From NCBI RefSeq assembly GCF_004016445.2, contig NZ_SADT02000003.1, positions 201,231 to 265,230 of the forward strand: a stretch of 64,000 bases of DNA, given 5' to 3'. Below the pieces are notes generated by a model. It ran no database searches and was not told the DNA's origin. It was given only the letters and a program-made list of their open reading frames with translations. Every line of letters starts with the position of its first letter. The first letter of the stretch is position 1. Shown one piece after another: positions 21,116-29,742 of the stretch. The position numbers and the translations under genes are program-made. This stretch comes from Mesorhizobium sp. M2E.F.Ca.ET.219.01.1.1 (GTDB lineage: Bacteria; Pseudomonadota; Alphaproteobacteria; Rhizobiales; Rhizobiaceae).

Positions 21116-21333
21116 ATTTCACCCGCCACGAAACAAGCTGCAAACCAGCCATCAAAAAACCTGACCGGCGTTGTTCACTTCAACGTGACAGACTGTTTAG
21201 CGTTGAACAAATGCCTGTCTTTTCTGGTTTTGTTCCTATATACACAGGTTGTCGCGGATGAGCCTTTGGCATCCGTGACGAATGCCCGCCGCGTTTCGGG
21301 GGCATCCACTCCAAAGAGAGAGGGGGCGCTATC

Positions 21334-22245
21334 ATGGCCCAATCATTACCCAGTATTGTTTCCGGTGAAGGCGGTCTCGCCCGTTACCTGGAAGAAATCC
21401 GCCGCTTTCCGATGCTTCAGCCGCAGGAAGAGTACATGCTCGCGAAACGCTACGCCGAGCATCAGGACACCACGGCTGCGCACAAGCTCGTCACCAGCCA
21501 TTTGCGGCTCGTCGCCAAGATTGCCATGGGCTATCGCGGCTACGGCCTGCCGATCGGCGAGGTGATCTCGGAAGGCAATGTCGGCCTCATGCAGGCCGTG
21601 AAGAAATTCGAACCGGAGCGTGGTTTCCGGCTCGCCACCTATGCCATGTGGTGGATCAAAGCCTCGATCCAGGAATACATCCTGCGCTCGTGGAGCCTGG
21701 TCAAGATGGGCACCACCGCCAACCAGAAGCGTCTGTTCTTCAACCTGCGCAAGGTGAAGGGCAAGATCCAGGCGCTTGACGAAGGCGACCTGAAGCCCGA
21801 CCAGATCGCCGAGATCGCCACCCGCCTCAACGTTTCCGAGGCCGAAGTGGTGTCGATGAACCGCCGCCTGTCGGGCGACGCCTCGCTCAACGCTCCGATC
21901 CGGGCAAGCGAAGGCGAGTCCGGCGAATGGCAGGACTGGCTGGTCGACGACCACGAAAGCCAGGAAGAGATGCTGATCGAGCAGGACGAGCTGGAAAACC
22001 GGCGCTCCATGCTGTCGGGCGCTCTGTCGGTCCTCAACGACCGCGAGCGGCGCATCTTCGAGGCGCGCCGCCTCGCCGAAGAGCCGCTGACGCTGGAAGA
22101 GCTCTCGGCCGAGTTCGACATCAGCCGCGAGCGCGTGCGCCAGATCGAGGTGCGCGCCTTCGAGAAGGTGCAGGACGCGGTCAAGGCCGCCGCCAAGCGC
22201 CAGATGCAGGCGCTGCGCACCATCGAAGCGCAGCCGGCGGCTTAA
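21334..22245 (+). CDS. rpoH: Heat-shock sigma factor RpoH (sigma 32)
   Basis: A 303-residue sigma-70 family protein. Region 2 (RLVAKIAMGYRGYGLPIGEV, then FATYAMWWIKASIQ-like core) and region 4 (EPLTLEELSAEF then ISRERVRQIEVRAFEK) are clear. The RpoH box QKRLFFNLRK, near residues 130-140, identifies the heat-shock branch. It directs RNA polymerase to chaperone and protease genes. An AGAGGG-rich site precedes the ATG. Rhizobia often have several rpoH genes; this is most likely rpoH1. Confidence 0.95.
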   Translation: MAQSLPSIVSGEGGLARYLEEIRRFPMLQPQEEYMLAKRYAEHQDTTAAHKLVTSHLRLVAKIAMGYRGYGLPIGEVISEGNVGLMQAVKKFEPERGFRLATYAMWWIKASIQEYILRSWSLVKMGTTANQKRLFFNLRKVKGKIQALDEGDLKPDQIAEIATRLNVSEAEVVSMNRRLSGDASLNAPIRASEGESGEWQDWLVDDHESQEEMLIEQDELENRRSMLSGALSVLNDRERRIFEARRLAEEPLTLEELSAEFDISRERVRQIEVRAFEKVQDAVKAAAKRQMQALRTIEAQPAA

Positions 22246-22274
22246 TAAGCTCGAAAGCATTACGCAAAAGACAA

Positions 22275-22310
22275 AACGGCGGCGCCACGATCTGGCGCCG
22301 CCGTTTTTTT
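22275..22310 (+). terminator. Rho-independent terminator after rpoH
   Basis: A 12 to 13-bp GC-rich stem (AACGGCGGCGCCA at 22275-22287 and its complement from 22293) with loop CGATC, followed by seven T. It lies 30 bases after the rpoH stop. Confidence 0.9.
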
Positions 22311-22332
22311 ATTGGCGAAGGCGGCGAACCAG

Positions 22333-22505
22333 CCCTTTCTCCCCGTCACTATACTGGGAGAAATGCCCGGCAGGGCAATGAGGGGCAGCGCCGAGCTGCG
22401 AGGTATCGTTCCAACAATCGGATCGGGAGCCGGCGCGCTCATCCTCCGACCGCCGCGCCGCCCCTCATCCGCCCTTCGGGCACCTTCTCCCCGTTGACCG
22501 GGGAG
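22333..22505. repeat. RIME-like intergenic palindromic repeat, copy 1
   Basis: An interrupted inverted repeat between rpoH and the peroxiredoxin gene. The left arm holds TTTCTCCCCG, GGGAGA and TGCCCGGCAGGGCA-like sequence; the right arm has GCCCCTCATCCGCC and a hairpin CCTTCTCCCCG-TTGA-CGGGGAGAAGG near 22480-22506. Related sequence occurs at 55657-55815. It resembles the RIME-type repeats of rhizobia. The right hairpin may also act as a terminator for the minus-strand peroxiredoxin gene. Confidence 0.7.
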
Positions 22506-22516
22506 AAGGAAAAGGC

Positions 22517-23176
22517 TCACGCCGTCGGCTGCTTGGTCTTGCGCAGATAAGGCAGCACCGTCTCATACGCCCCAAAACGCTTGATCGCATCCTCGTTGGA
22601 GACCGCGGCGGTGATGATCACGTCCTCGCCCTGCTTCCAGTTGGCCGGCGTCGCCACCTGGTGCTTGGCGGTCAGTTGGATGGAATCGATGACGCGCAGG
22701 ATCTCGTCGAAGTTGCGCCCCGTGGTCATCGGATAGGTCAGCACCAGCTTGATCTTCTTGTCCGGGCCGATGACATAGACCGACCGCACGGTGGCGTTGT
22801 CGGCCGGCGTGCGGCCTTCCGAGCTTTCGCCAGCGCCGGCCGGCAGCATTTCATAGAGCTTGGCGACGTGAAGGTCTTTGTCGCCGATCAGCGGATAGTG
22901 CACGGTATGGCCGGTAGCGGTCTTGATGTCGGCCTGCCACTTGTCGTGGCTCGACACCGGATCGACCGAGATGCCGATGATCTTGACGTTGCGCTTTTTG
23001 AACTCGCCCTCGAGACCGGCCATGGTGCCGAGCTCGGTGGTGCAGACCGGCGTGAAGTTCTTTGGATGGCTGAACAGCACCGCCCAGCCGTCACCGATCC
23101 AGTCATGGAACTTGATGGTGCCCTGCGTGGTCTCGGCGGTGAAATCCGGCGCGACATCGTTGATACGAAGACTCAT
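22517..23176 (-). CDS. 1-Cys peroxiredoxin (Prx6 type)
   Basis: A 219-residue AhpC/TSA-fold enzyme that reduces hydroperoxides. The peroxidatic cysteine lies in NFTPVCTTELG (about residue 45) after the HPKN motif. The C-terminal extension with the conserved ATPANWKQGEDVII region is typical of Prx6, and no resolving cysteine is seen, as in 1-Cys enzymes. The start at 23176 gives the standard length; the longer frame upstream is unsupported. It is monocistronic. Confidence 0.93.
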   Translation of the reverse strand: MSLRINDVAPDFTAETTQGTIKFHDWIGDGWAVLFSHPKNFTPVCTTELGTMAGLEGEFKKRNVKIIGISVDPVSSHDKWQADIKTATGHTVHYPLIGDKDLHVAKLYEMLPAGAGESSEGRTPADNATVRSVYVIGPDKKIKLVLTYPMTTGRNFDEILRVIDSIQLTAKHQVATPANWKQGEDVIITAAVSNEDAIKRFGAYETVLPYLRKTKQPTA

Positions 23177-23361
23177 GACGCTCTCCCAACCCTTTTTTGT
23201 GAAGCAATGACCGGCATGGACCGGCGCGGGTGCTAAGCTAGCACCATCGCGGTAACGGTCCAACGTCGGGAGCCGCAATCGAGAACGTCACCGCGCGAAA
23301 TTTTTCCGCGACCGCCGGTAATCCGCGACAGTTATTCTGCTTGCGAAGATAGGGGAGCCGC

Positions 23362-23727
23362 TCAGGCCTTCTTCACCGCGAGCGTCAGCGCGAGATCTTC
23401 CATGCGCTGCGCAAGCGCGCCAAGCGCGGTTGTCAGCACGCTGTCGCTCTTGTCGGCCTTGGTCAGCGCCTCGTCGCGCGTCTTGCGCAGGGTCAGCACC
23501 TCGCTTTCCATGCCCTTGACGCGCTTGGTGAGCTCCGAGAGTTCGTCCATCACCATGATGCCGGCCATGACGGTGAGCCGCTGGTCGCCGATCTCGCCGA
23601 AGGAATCCTTCAGATGCGAGACATAGCGGTCGAAGCGCTCGGCAAGGTCGATCAAGTGCTCTTCCTGGCCCTCGTCGCAGGCCATGCGATACTGCTTGCC
23701 GTCGATGGAAACCGTGACCTGTGCCAT
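23362..23727 (-). CDS. zapA: Cell division protein ZapA
   Basis: A 121-residue protein with the ZapA start MAQVTVSIDGKQYRMACDEG, then the central GDQRLTVMAGIMVMDELSEL pattern, then a coiled coil (about 65-115). ZapA binds FtsZ and stabilises the Z-ring. It lies five bases after the DUF4164 gene, the usual alphaproteobacterial arrangement, and the two probably share a transcript divergent from transketolase. Confidence 0.92.
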   Translation of the reverse strand: MAQVTVSIDGKQYRMACDEGQEEHLIDLAERFDRYVSHLKDSFGEIGDQRLTVMAGIMVMDELSELTKRVKGMESEVLTLRKTRDEALTKADKSDSVLTTALGALAQRMEDLALTLAVKKA

Positions 23728-23731
23728 TGCG

Positions 23732-24004
23732 CTACCTGTCCAGCACCGCCCGGATGGTTTCCATGGCGGTCACCAGCCGTCGCGACACTTCCTTGTTGGC
23801 GTCTTCAAGCCGCTCGGCACGCGCCTCGGAATTATCGAGCTCCTGTGCCAGGCGCGAACGGTCGGCGTTCATGCGCTGCACCTCGGCCTCGGCTTCCGAA
23901 TAATCGCGCTCATGCTCGAGCTTCGCCGCCACGGCGTTTTCCAGCCCTTCCATGGCCTTGCCCAGCCTGGCGATGACTTCCTTGAGGGTCGTTTCCCCGG
24001 TCAT
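23732..24004 (-). CDS. DUF4164 coiled-coil protein
   Basis: A 90-residue, almost entirely helical protein with strong heptad character (LEHERDYSEAEAEVQRMNAD and LDNSEARAERLEDANKEVSR). It matches the DUF4164 family that sits directly upstream of zapA in Hyphomicrobiales. A structural role in division with ZapA is a context-based guess. It is divergent from tkt. Confidence 0.85.
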   Translation of the reverse strand: MTGETTLKEVIARLGKAMEGLENAVAAKLEHERDYSEAEAEVQRMNADRSRLAQELDNSEARAERLEDANKEVSRRLVTAMETIRAVLDR

Positions 24005-24193
24005 GGCCTTCGTCCTATGCCCTGCCCATCACCGAATCGCACGCATTCAGAACGCGTTACCTCGGAAAGATTAGGCGCCGGGTGAAGGGCGCGTCAACAA
24101 AGCTCTCGCGACTGTCCCCCGCTATCGCTAATGTAAGCCGCCCGACCCACAAAAAGACGCCATCACAAGCCCGGCAAAATCCGTCCCGATTTG

Positions 24194-24221
24194 TTGACTA
24201 AAAGGCCGCGCCTGCTATGTG
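24194..24221 (+). promoter_or_regulatory. Possible sigma-70 promoter of tkt
   Basis: TTGACT at 24194-24199 and TATGTG at 24216-24221 are separated by 16 bases and lie about 58 bases before the transketolase ATG. The -10 match is moderate. This is a visual match only. Confidence 0.35.
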
Positions 24222-24278
24222 TCGCGGCATCCTTTTCCAAGGGTTCTCCCCAGGCTCCAACCCACTTCCGGAGGAAGC

Positions 24279-26267
24279 ATGACCTCGCGTGAACAACATG
24301 ATCGGATGGCCAACGCGATCCGTTTCCTTTCCATGGACGCCGTCGAGAAGGCGAATTCCGGTCACCCCGGCCTGCCGATGGGCTGCGCCGACATCGCCAC
24401 AGTCCTGTTCAGCCGTTTCCTGAAATTCGACGCCAAGGCCCCGCACTGGGCCGACCGCGACCGCTTCATCCTGTCGGCCGGCCATGGCTCGATGCTGCTC
24501 TATTCGCTCCTCTACCTCACCGGCTATGAGGACATGACCATCGACCAGATCAAGAATTTCCGCCAGCTCGGCTCCAAGACCGCCGGCCATCCCGAATACG
24601 GCCATGCCGCCGGCATCGAGACCACCACCGGTCCGCTCGGCCAGGGCCTGGCCAATTCGGTCGGCTTCGCGCTCGGCGAGCGCATCATGAACGCCGCCTT
24701 CGGCAATGATCTCGTCAACCACTACACCTATGTGCTGGCCGGCGACGGCTGCCTGATGGAAGGCGTCTCCCAGGAAGCCATCGCGCTGGCCGGGCATCTG
24801 AAGCTCAACAAGCTGATCGTCTTCTGGGACAACAACAACATCTCGATCGACGGCCCGGTTTCGCTGGCCGACAACACCGACCAGGTCGCCCGCTTCCAGG
24901 CCTCGGGCTGGAACGCCAGCCACATCGACGGCACCGATCCGGAAGCGATCGCCTATGCCATCGAGGCGGCGCGCCATTCCGACAAGCCGACGATGATTGC
25001 CTGCAAGACCACCATCGGCTTCGGTGCCCCGACCAAGGCCGGCACCAACAAGGCGCATGGCTCGCCGCTCGGCGCCGAGGAAATCGCCGGCGCCCGTAAA
25101 TTCTTCAACTGGGAGTCGCCGCCCTTCGAGATTCCCGCCGACATCCTCGACGCCTGGCGGGCCATCGGCACGGGCGGCGCCAAGGCGCGCGCCGACTGGG
25201 AAGGCCGCCTGGCCAAGGCCGAGCCGAAGCTCAAGGCCGAGTTCGAACGTCGCATCGCCGGCAAGCTGCCTTCCAATTTCGACGCCGTCATCGCCGACTA
25301 CAAGAAGAAGCTGTCGGCCGACAAGCCGAAAGTCGCCACCCGCAAATCCTCCGAGATGGTGCTCGAAGTCATCAACGGCGCGGTTCCCGAAACCATCGGC
25401 GGCTCGGCCGACCTCACCGGCTCCAACAACACCAAGACCAGCCAGACCAAGAACATCACGCCCGACGACTATGGCCAGCGCTATGTGCACTACGGCATCC
25501 GTGAGCACGGCATGGCGGCGGCCATCAATGGTCTCACGCTGCATGGCGGTCTGATCGCCTATGGCGGCACCTTCCTGTGCTTCTCCGACTATGCCCGCCC
25601 GTCGATGCGGCTCGCCTCGCTGATGGGCATCCGCTCGATCTTCGTCATGACGCATGACTCCATCGGCCTCGGCGAGGACGGCCCGACCCACCAGCCGGTC
25701 GAGCACATGGCGGCGCTGCGCGCCATCCCGAACCACAACTTCTTCCGCCCGGCCGATGCGGTGGAAACCGCCGAATGCTGGCAGATCGCGCTCGAATCCG
25801 AAAAGACGCCGTCGACCCTGGCGCTGACCCGCCAGAACCTGCCGACGGTGCGCACGGAGCATTCGGCGAAGAACCTCTCCAGCCAGGGCGCCTACGAGCT
25901 TGCCCCGGCAAATGGCGAGGCGGTGGTGACGATCTTCGCCACCGGTTCCGAGGTCGAGATCGCGCTCGGCGCGCGCGACCTGCTCGAAAAGCATGGCCAT
26001 CCGACCCGCGTCGTCTCGGTGCCCTGCTTCGAGCTGTTCGACCAGCAGAGCGACGATTATCGCGCCAAGACCATCGGCAACGCCAAGGTGAAGGTTGCGA
26101 TCGAGGCCGGCATCCGCCAGGGCTGGGATCACCTGATCGGCACCGACGGCATTTTCATCGGCATGCACGGTTTTGGCGCCTCCGGCTCGATCGAGCAGCT
26201 CTATCCGCATTTCGGCATCACCGCCGAGGCCGCGGCGAAGGCGGTCGAGACTCGTCTGCACGGCTGA
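24279..26267 (+). CDS. tkt: Transketolase
   Basis: A 662-residue thiamine-diphosphate enzyme that transfers two-carbon units in the pentose phosphate pathway. It opens with NAIRFLSMDAVEKANSGHPG, then the ThDP-binding GDGCLMEGVSQEA-x-DNNNISIDG motif, the pyrimidine domain with GLGEDGPTHQPVEH and the C-terminal transketolase domain. Length is typical (about 660). The start at 24279 follows a GGAGGAAGC site. It is the first gene of a carbon-metabolism group with gap, pgk and an aldolase. Confidence 0.96.
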   Translation: MTSREQHDRMANAIRFLSMDAVEKANSGHPGLPMGCADIATVLFSRFLKFDAKAPHWADRDRFILSAGHGSMLLYSLLYLTGYEDMTIDQIKNFRQLGSKTAGHPEYGHAAGIETTTGPLGQGLANSVGFALGERIMNAAFGNDLVNHYTYVLAGDGCLMEGVSQEAIALAGHLKLNKLIVFWDNNNISIDGPVSLADNTDQVARFQASGWNASHIDGTDPEAIAYAIEAARHSDKPTMIACKTTIGFGAPTKAGTNKAHGSPLGAEEIAGARKFFNWESPPFEIPADILDAWRAIGTGGAKARADWEGRLAKAEPKLKAEFERRIAGKLPSNFDAVIADYKKKLSADKPKVATRKSSEMVLEVINGAVPETIGGSADLTGSNNTKTSQTKNITPDDYGQRYVHYGIREHGMAAAINGLTLHGGLIAYGGTFLCFSDYARPSMRLASLMGIRSIFVMTHDSIGLGEDGPTHQPVEHMAALRAIPNHNFFRPADAVETAECWQIALESEKTPSTLALTRQNLPTVRTEHSAKNLSSQGAYELAPANGEAVVTIFATGSEVEIALGARDLLEKHGHPTRVVSVPCFELFDQQSDDYRAKTIGNAKVKVAIEAGIRQGWDHLIGTDGIFIGMHGFGASGSIEQLYPHFGITAEAAAKAVETRLHG

Positions 26268-26421
26268 CCGGCTGCGTCAATTCGCGGGGCCGCAAATAGG
26301 CGGCTCCGCGATGCTGGACCAACCTAATCGATTTAAGTTCGACCTTCTGCGGCTGGATTCTTTGGCCCATCGCCGCTATGAAGCAGCGGACCCAATCGCC
26401 CCAGTCCCTAGGGAGAAAACA

Positions 26422-27432
26422 ATGACCGTCAGAGTTGCCATCAACGGATTTGGCCGTATCGGCCGCAACATCCTGCGCGCCATCCATGAATCCGGCCGCA
26501 AGGATATCGAGGTCGTCGCCGTCAACGATCTCGGCCCGGTTGAGACCAACGCGCACCTCTTGCGCTATGACAGCGTGCATGGCCGCTTCCCGCACGAGGT
26601 GACCGTCGACGGCGACCAGATCTCGGTCGGCAAGGAGAAGTTCAAGGTCACGGCGATCAAGGATCCGAGCCAGCTGCCGTGGAAAGAGCTCGGCGTCGAC
26701 ATCGCGCTTGAATGCACCGGCATCTTCACCGCCCGCGACAAGGCCGCCGCGCATCTGACCGCCGGCGCCAAGCGCGTCCTCGTCTCGGCACCGGCCGAAG
26801 GCGCCGACCTCACCGTCGTCTACGGCATCAACCACGACAAGCTGACCAAGGACCACGTCGTCATCTCGAACGCCTCCTGCACCACCAACTGCCTGGCGCC
26901 GCTGGCGGCCGTGCTGCATGAGACCGTCGGCATCGAGAAGGGCATGATGACGACGATCCACTCCTACACCGGCGACCAGCCGACGCTGGACACCATGCAC
27001 AAGGATCTCTACCGCGCCCGCGCGGCAGCGCTCTCGCAGATCCCGACCTCGACGGGTGCCGCCAAGGCGATCGGCCTGGTCCTGCCCGATCTCAAGGGCA
27101 AGCTCGACGGCATCTCGATCCGCGTGCCGACCCCGAACGTCTCGGTCGTCGACCTCAAGTTCATCGCCAAGCGTTCGACCTCCGCGCAGGAGATCAACGA
27201 AGCGCTGATCGCCGCCTCGAAGGGCAAGCTGAAGGGCATCCTTTCGGTCACCCACCACCCGAACGTCTCGATCGACTTCAACCACGATCCGCATTCCTCG
27301 ATCGCGGCGCTCGACCAGACCAAGGTCATGGACGGCAACTTCGTTTCGGTGCTGTCCTGGTACGACAATGAGTGGGGTTTCTCGAACCGCATGGGCGACA
27401 CCGCCGTCGCCTTCGGCAAGACCATCGCCTGA
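26422..27432 (+). CDS. gap: Glyceraldehyde-3-phosphate dehydrogenase, type I
   Basis: A 336-residue enzyme that oxidises glyceraldehyde 3-phosphate with NAD and phosphate. The Rossmann start VRVAINGFGRIGRN and the catalytic cysteine in SNASCTTNCLAP are intact, as is the C-terminal WYDNEWGFSNRM. The start at 26422 follows AGGGAGAAAAC. An upstream in-frame extension would run back into tkt and is rejected. A terminator follows at 27455-27483. Confidence 0.96.
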   Translation: MTVRVAINGFGRIGRNILRAIHESGRKDIEVVAVNDLGPVETNAHLLRYDSVHGRFPHEVTVDGDQISVGKEKFKVTAIKDPSQLPWKELGVDIALECTGIFTARDKAAAHLTAGAKRVLVSAPAEGADLTVVYGINHDKLTKDHVVISNASCTTNCLAPLAAVLHETVGIEKGMMTTIHSYTGDQPTLDTMHKDLYRARAAALSQIPTSTGAAKAIGLVLPDLKGKLDGISIRVPTPNVSVVDLKFIAKRSTSAQEINEALIAASKGKLKGILSVTHHPNVSIDFNHDPHSSIAALDQTKVMDGNFVSVLSWYDNEWGFSNRMGDTAVAFGKTIA

Positions 27433-27454
27433 TCCAAGGTTCATTGGCAGTTTG

Positions 27455-27483
27455 AAACGCCCGGCTTTGGCCGGGCGTTTTCA
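27455..27483 (+). terminator. Rho-independent terminator after gap
   Basis: An 11-bp stem (AAACGCCCGGC at 27455-27465 and its complement at 27470-27480) with loop TTTG, followed by TTTTCATTT. It lies 22 bases after the gap stop, so the antiporter gene probably has its own promoter. Confidence 0.85.
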
Positions 27484-27512
27484 TTTAAGACCTGGCGGAG
27501 CACAAGTTGCGT

Positions 27513-27555
27513 CGTCATTCCAGGGCGGAGCAAGGGCGGAGCCCGTGGACGACGA
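27513..27555. repeat. Fragment of palindromic repeat family A
   Basis: The sequence CGTCATTCCAGGGCGGAGCA followed by AGGGCGGAGCCCGTGGACGACG joins the left and right outer arms of the long element seen at 33280-33578 and 41583-41885, with the whole inner part missing. It is either a deleted copy or a minimal form. Confidence 0.6.
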
Positions 27556-27687
27556 CAGGAAAGCGGCTCCTCCATTTCCCGACGCCAGCAGAATCCAAAA
27601 AACCACGCCGTTGCCTTGCACTGGTCATGTCTTCGCCCCACTCTCCCTTAAACCGACAAATGAGAGGGACTTGAGGGGCACTGGCTG

Positions 27688-29577
27688 ATGGAGCATGCGA
27701 TCTATCTTGTGACGCTGGTCGGCACCGCGCTCGTTGTTGCCGCCGCGTTTTCGAGCCTGATCGCCTTCCGCTTCGGCGCTCCTTTGCTGCTGCTCTTCCT
27801 CTGCATCGGACTTGCCACCGGCGTCGACGGGCTCGGCATTGAATTCGACAATGCGCGGCTGGCTTATTTTGCCGGCTCACTGGCTCTTGCGATCATCCTG
27901 TTCGATTCCGGTTTCGGCACCCCGCTCAACGCGCTCAGGCAAGCGGCCGGACCCGCTCTGTCGCTGGCCACGATCGGCGTGATCCTGACCACCGGCATCT
28001 TTGCCGCCGCCGCGTCCTATGTTCTCAAACTCGATTGGCTGGAATCCTCGCTGCTTGGCGCCGCCGTCGCTTCGACCGACGCGGCCGCGGTGTTCTTCCT
28101 GCTGCGCGCCGGCGAGATCCATTTGCGCGAGCGGGTGCGTTCTACGCTGGAAGTGGAATCCGGCACCAACGACCCGATCGCCATCTTCCTCACCATCACC
28201 CTTGTCGAGATCATCGCCGCGCATGCCAACCCGGAAGCCAATGTGCTGGCCACCAGCCTGTTGCTCGGCTTCCTCGTCAATATGGGGCTCGGCGCCGTCA
28301 TCGGCGTGCTCGGCGGCTTTGGCATCGTGCGGCTTGTCGAGCGGCTCAATCTCGATCACGGCCTGCTGCCGATCTTCGTGCTGACGCTGTCGCTGATGGT
28401 GTTCGCGGCGGCCGGCGCGATTGGCGGCTCGGGCTTCCTTGCTGTCTACCTTGCCGGGCTGATTGCCGGCAATTCCGATATCCGCGCCGTCACCATCCTG
28501 AAGCGCTTCCAGGACGGCATGTCATGGCTGGCGCAGATCATCATGTTCCTGATCCTCGGTCTGTTCGCCACGCCCTCGCAGTTTCCGGCGATCCTGGTGC
28601 CGGCGATCCTGCTCGGCCTGTTCCTGATCTTCGTGGCGCGGCCGGTCGCCGTGTGGCTGTGCCTGATCCCGTTCCGCCTGCCGCGGCCCGAGGTCGCCTT
28701 CGTCTCCTGGGTCGGCCTGCGCGGCGCGGTCTCGATCCTGCTCGCCATCACGCCGCTGCTTGGCGGCCTCGAGCATGGCCGGCTGATCTTCAACGCCGCC
28801 TTCATCATTGTGCTTGTCTCGCTGGTGGTTCAAGGCTGGACCGTCGGCCCGCTGGCGCGCCGCCTCGGCCTGATCGTGCCGGCCCGGCTCGGGCCGCTCG
28901 ACAAGGTCGAGCTCGAATTGCCGGGCTCGGCCCATCACGAGCTGCTCGCCTATCGCGTGGCGCCCGGCAGTCCGGTGGCGCGCGGCGAGCGCATCCCGCG
29001 CTGGGCAAGGCCCTCGCTGGTGCTACGCGACGGCCGATCCATGCGCTTCCAGGACATGGGCCGGCTCACCGCCGGCGACCAAGTCTACATCTTCGTGCCG
29101 GACCGCTACCCACGCCTGCTCGACAAGCTTTTCGCCAGCCGTGCCATCGTCGATCCCGAGGATGCCGATTTCTTCGGCGCCTTCGCGCTCGATCCGGCCC
29201 GCCCGGCGGCCGAACTTGAAGCTGCCTATGGGCCTGGCCTGACAGAAGCCGAGCAGAGACTCACCGTCGCAGCGCTGGTTTCGGAGCGGCTCGGCGGCCG
29301 TCCCGAATATGCCGACCGCGTCGTGATCGGTCCGATCGAGCTGATCGTGCGCGATGTCGACGAAAAGGGCAGGATCACCGGACTTGGCCTCTCCTTCGAG
29401 CCAACCGCGCCGGTGGCGCGCGTGCCGGTGTTCATGAGCGCCGGCGAGATCGGCGACCGCATAGCGGCGCTGATCCGCAACTGGCGCAGGCCGGTGGAAA
29501 AGCAGCCGGTCGAGGACGTCCCGATCGACCCCGTGGCGCCGGCACCGGGCGAGCAAAAGGCAACCGGCGAAGGCTGA
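27688..29577 (+). CDS. nhaP2: K+/H+ antiporter, NhaP2/CvrA family
   Basis: A 629-residue CPA1-type exchanger. About 12-13 membrane helices fill residues 1-400, with the ion-site motif GSLALAIILFDSGFGTP and AAVASTDAAAVFFLL, and VESGTNDPIAIF further on. The cytoplasmic tail has a TrkA-C-like domain (about 415-485) and a CorC/HlyC-type domain (about 500-590), the NhaP2 layout. It exports potassium for protons. The C-terminal end is proline-rich. It sits between gap and pgk but after a terminator. Confidence 0.88.
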   Translation: MEHAIYLVTLVGTALVVAAAFSSLIAFRFGAPLLLLFLCIGLATGVDGLGIEFDNARLAYFAGSLALAIILFDSGFGTPLNALRQAAGPALSLATIGVILTTGIFAAAASYVLKLDWLESSLLGAAVASTDAAAVFFLLRAGEIHLRERVRSTLEVESGTNDPIAIFLTITLVEIIAAHANPEANVLATSLLLGFLVNMGLGAVIGVLGGFGIVRLVERLNLDHGLLPIFVLTLSLMVFAAAGAIGGSGFLAVYLAGLIAGNSDIRAVTILKRFQDGMSWLAQIIMFLILGLFATPSQFPAILVPAILLGLFLIFVARPVAVWLCLIPFRLPRPEVAFVSWVGLRGAVSILLAITPLLGGLEHGRLIFNAAFIIVLVSLVVQGWTVGPLARRLGLIVPARLGPLDKVELELPGSAHHELLAYRVAPGSPVARGERIPRWARPSLVLRDGRSMRFQDMGRLTAGDQVYIFVPDRYPRLLDKLFASRAIVDPEDADFFGAFALDPARPAAELEAAYGPGLTEAEQRLTVAALVSERLGGRPEYADRVVIGPIELIVRDVDEKGRITGLGLSFEPTAPVARVPVFMSAGEIGDRIAALIRNWRRPVEKQPVEDVPIDPVAPAPGEQKATGEG

Positions 29578-29670
29578 TGTCTCACGGCGACATCATTTTT
29601 GCGCGCGCGCCGTCGACGCGACCCTTGCATCGTCCTTCGCGCCGGGTAAGGTCGCCCGCGTTTTCGCTAA

Positions 29671-29720
29671 AGCAATTCCAGGAAGAGTGTGGGCGGTTTT
29701 CCGTCCGGAATTGCGTCAAG
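29671..29720 (-). repeat. Short palindromic repeat family C, copy 1
   Basis: The segment from AGCAATTCCAGGAAGAGTGT to GGAATTGCGTCAAG matches, in reverse orientation, the copies at 50517-50575 and 63593-63650. It lies in the antiporter-pgk gap and ends about 22 bases before the pgk start, so it may be part of the pgk leader. Confidence 0.75.
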
Positions 29721-29742
29721 GCACCAGGAAGGAACGACGACC

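Noticed and set aside
21180..21333. A sigma-32 type or sigma-70 promoter for rpoH
   Set aside because: TATATA near 21238 is suggestive, but no -35 element at proper spacing could be fixed by eye.
23177..23361. A possible 6S RNA between zapA and the peroxiredoxin gene
   Set aside because: 6S RNA genes often lie next to zapA, but I could not see a convincing long hairpin with the central bubble here, so no RNA is called.
24198..26261. A minus-strand open frame of 687 codons
   Set aside because: Antisense to transketolase, whose motifs are all intact on the + strand.
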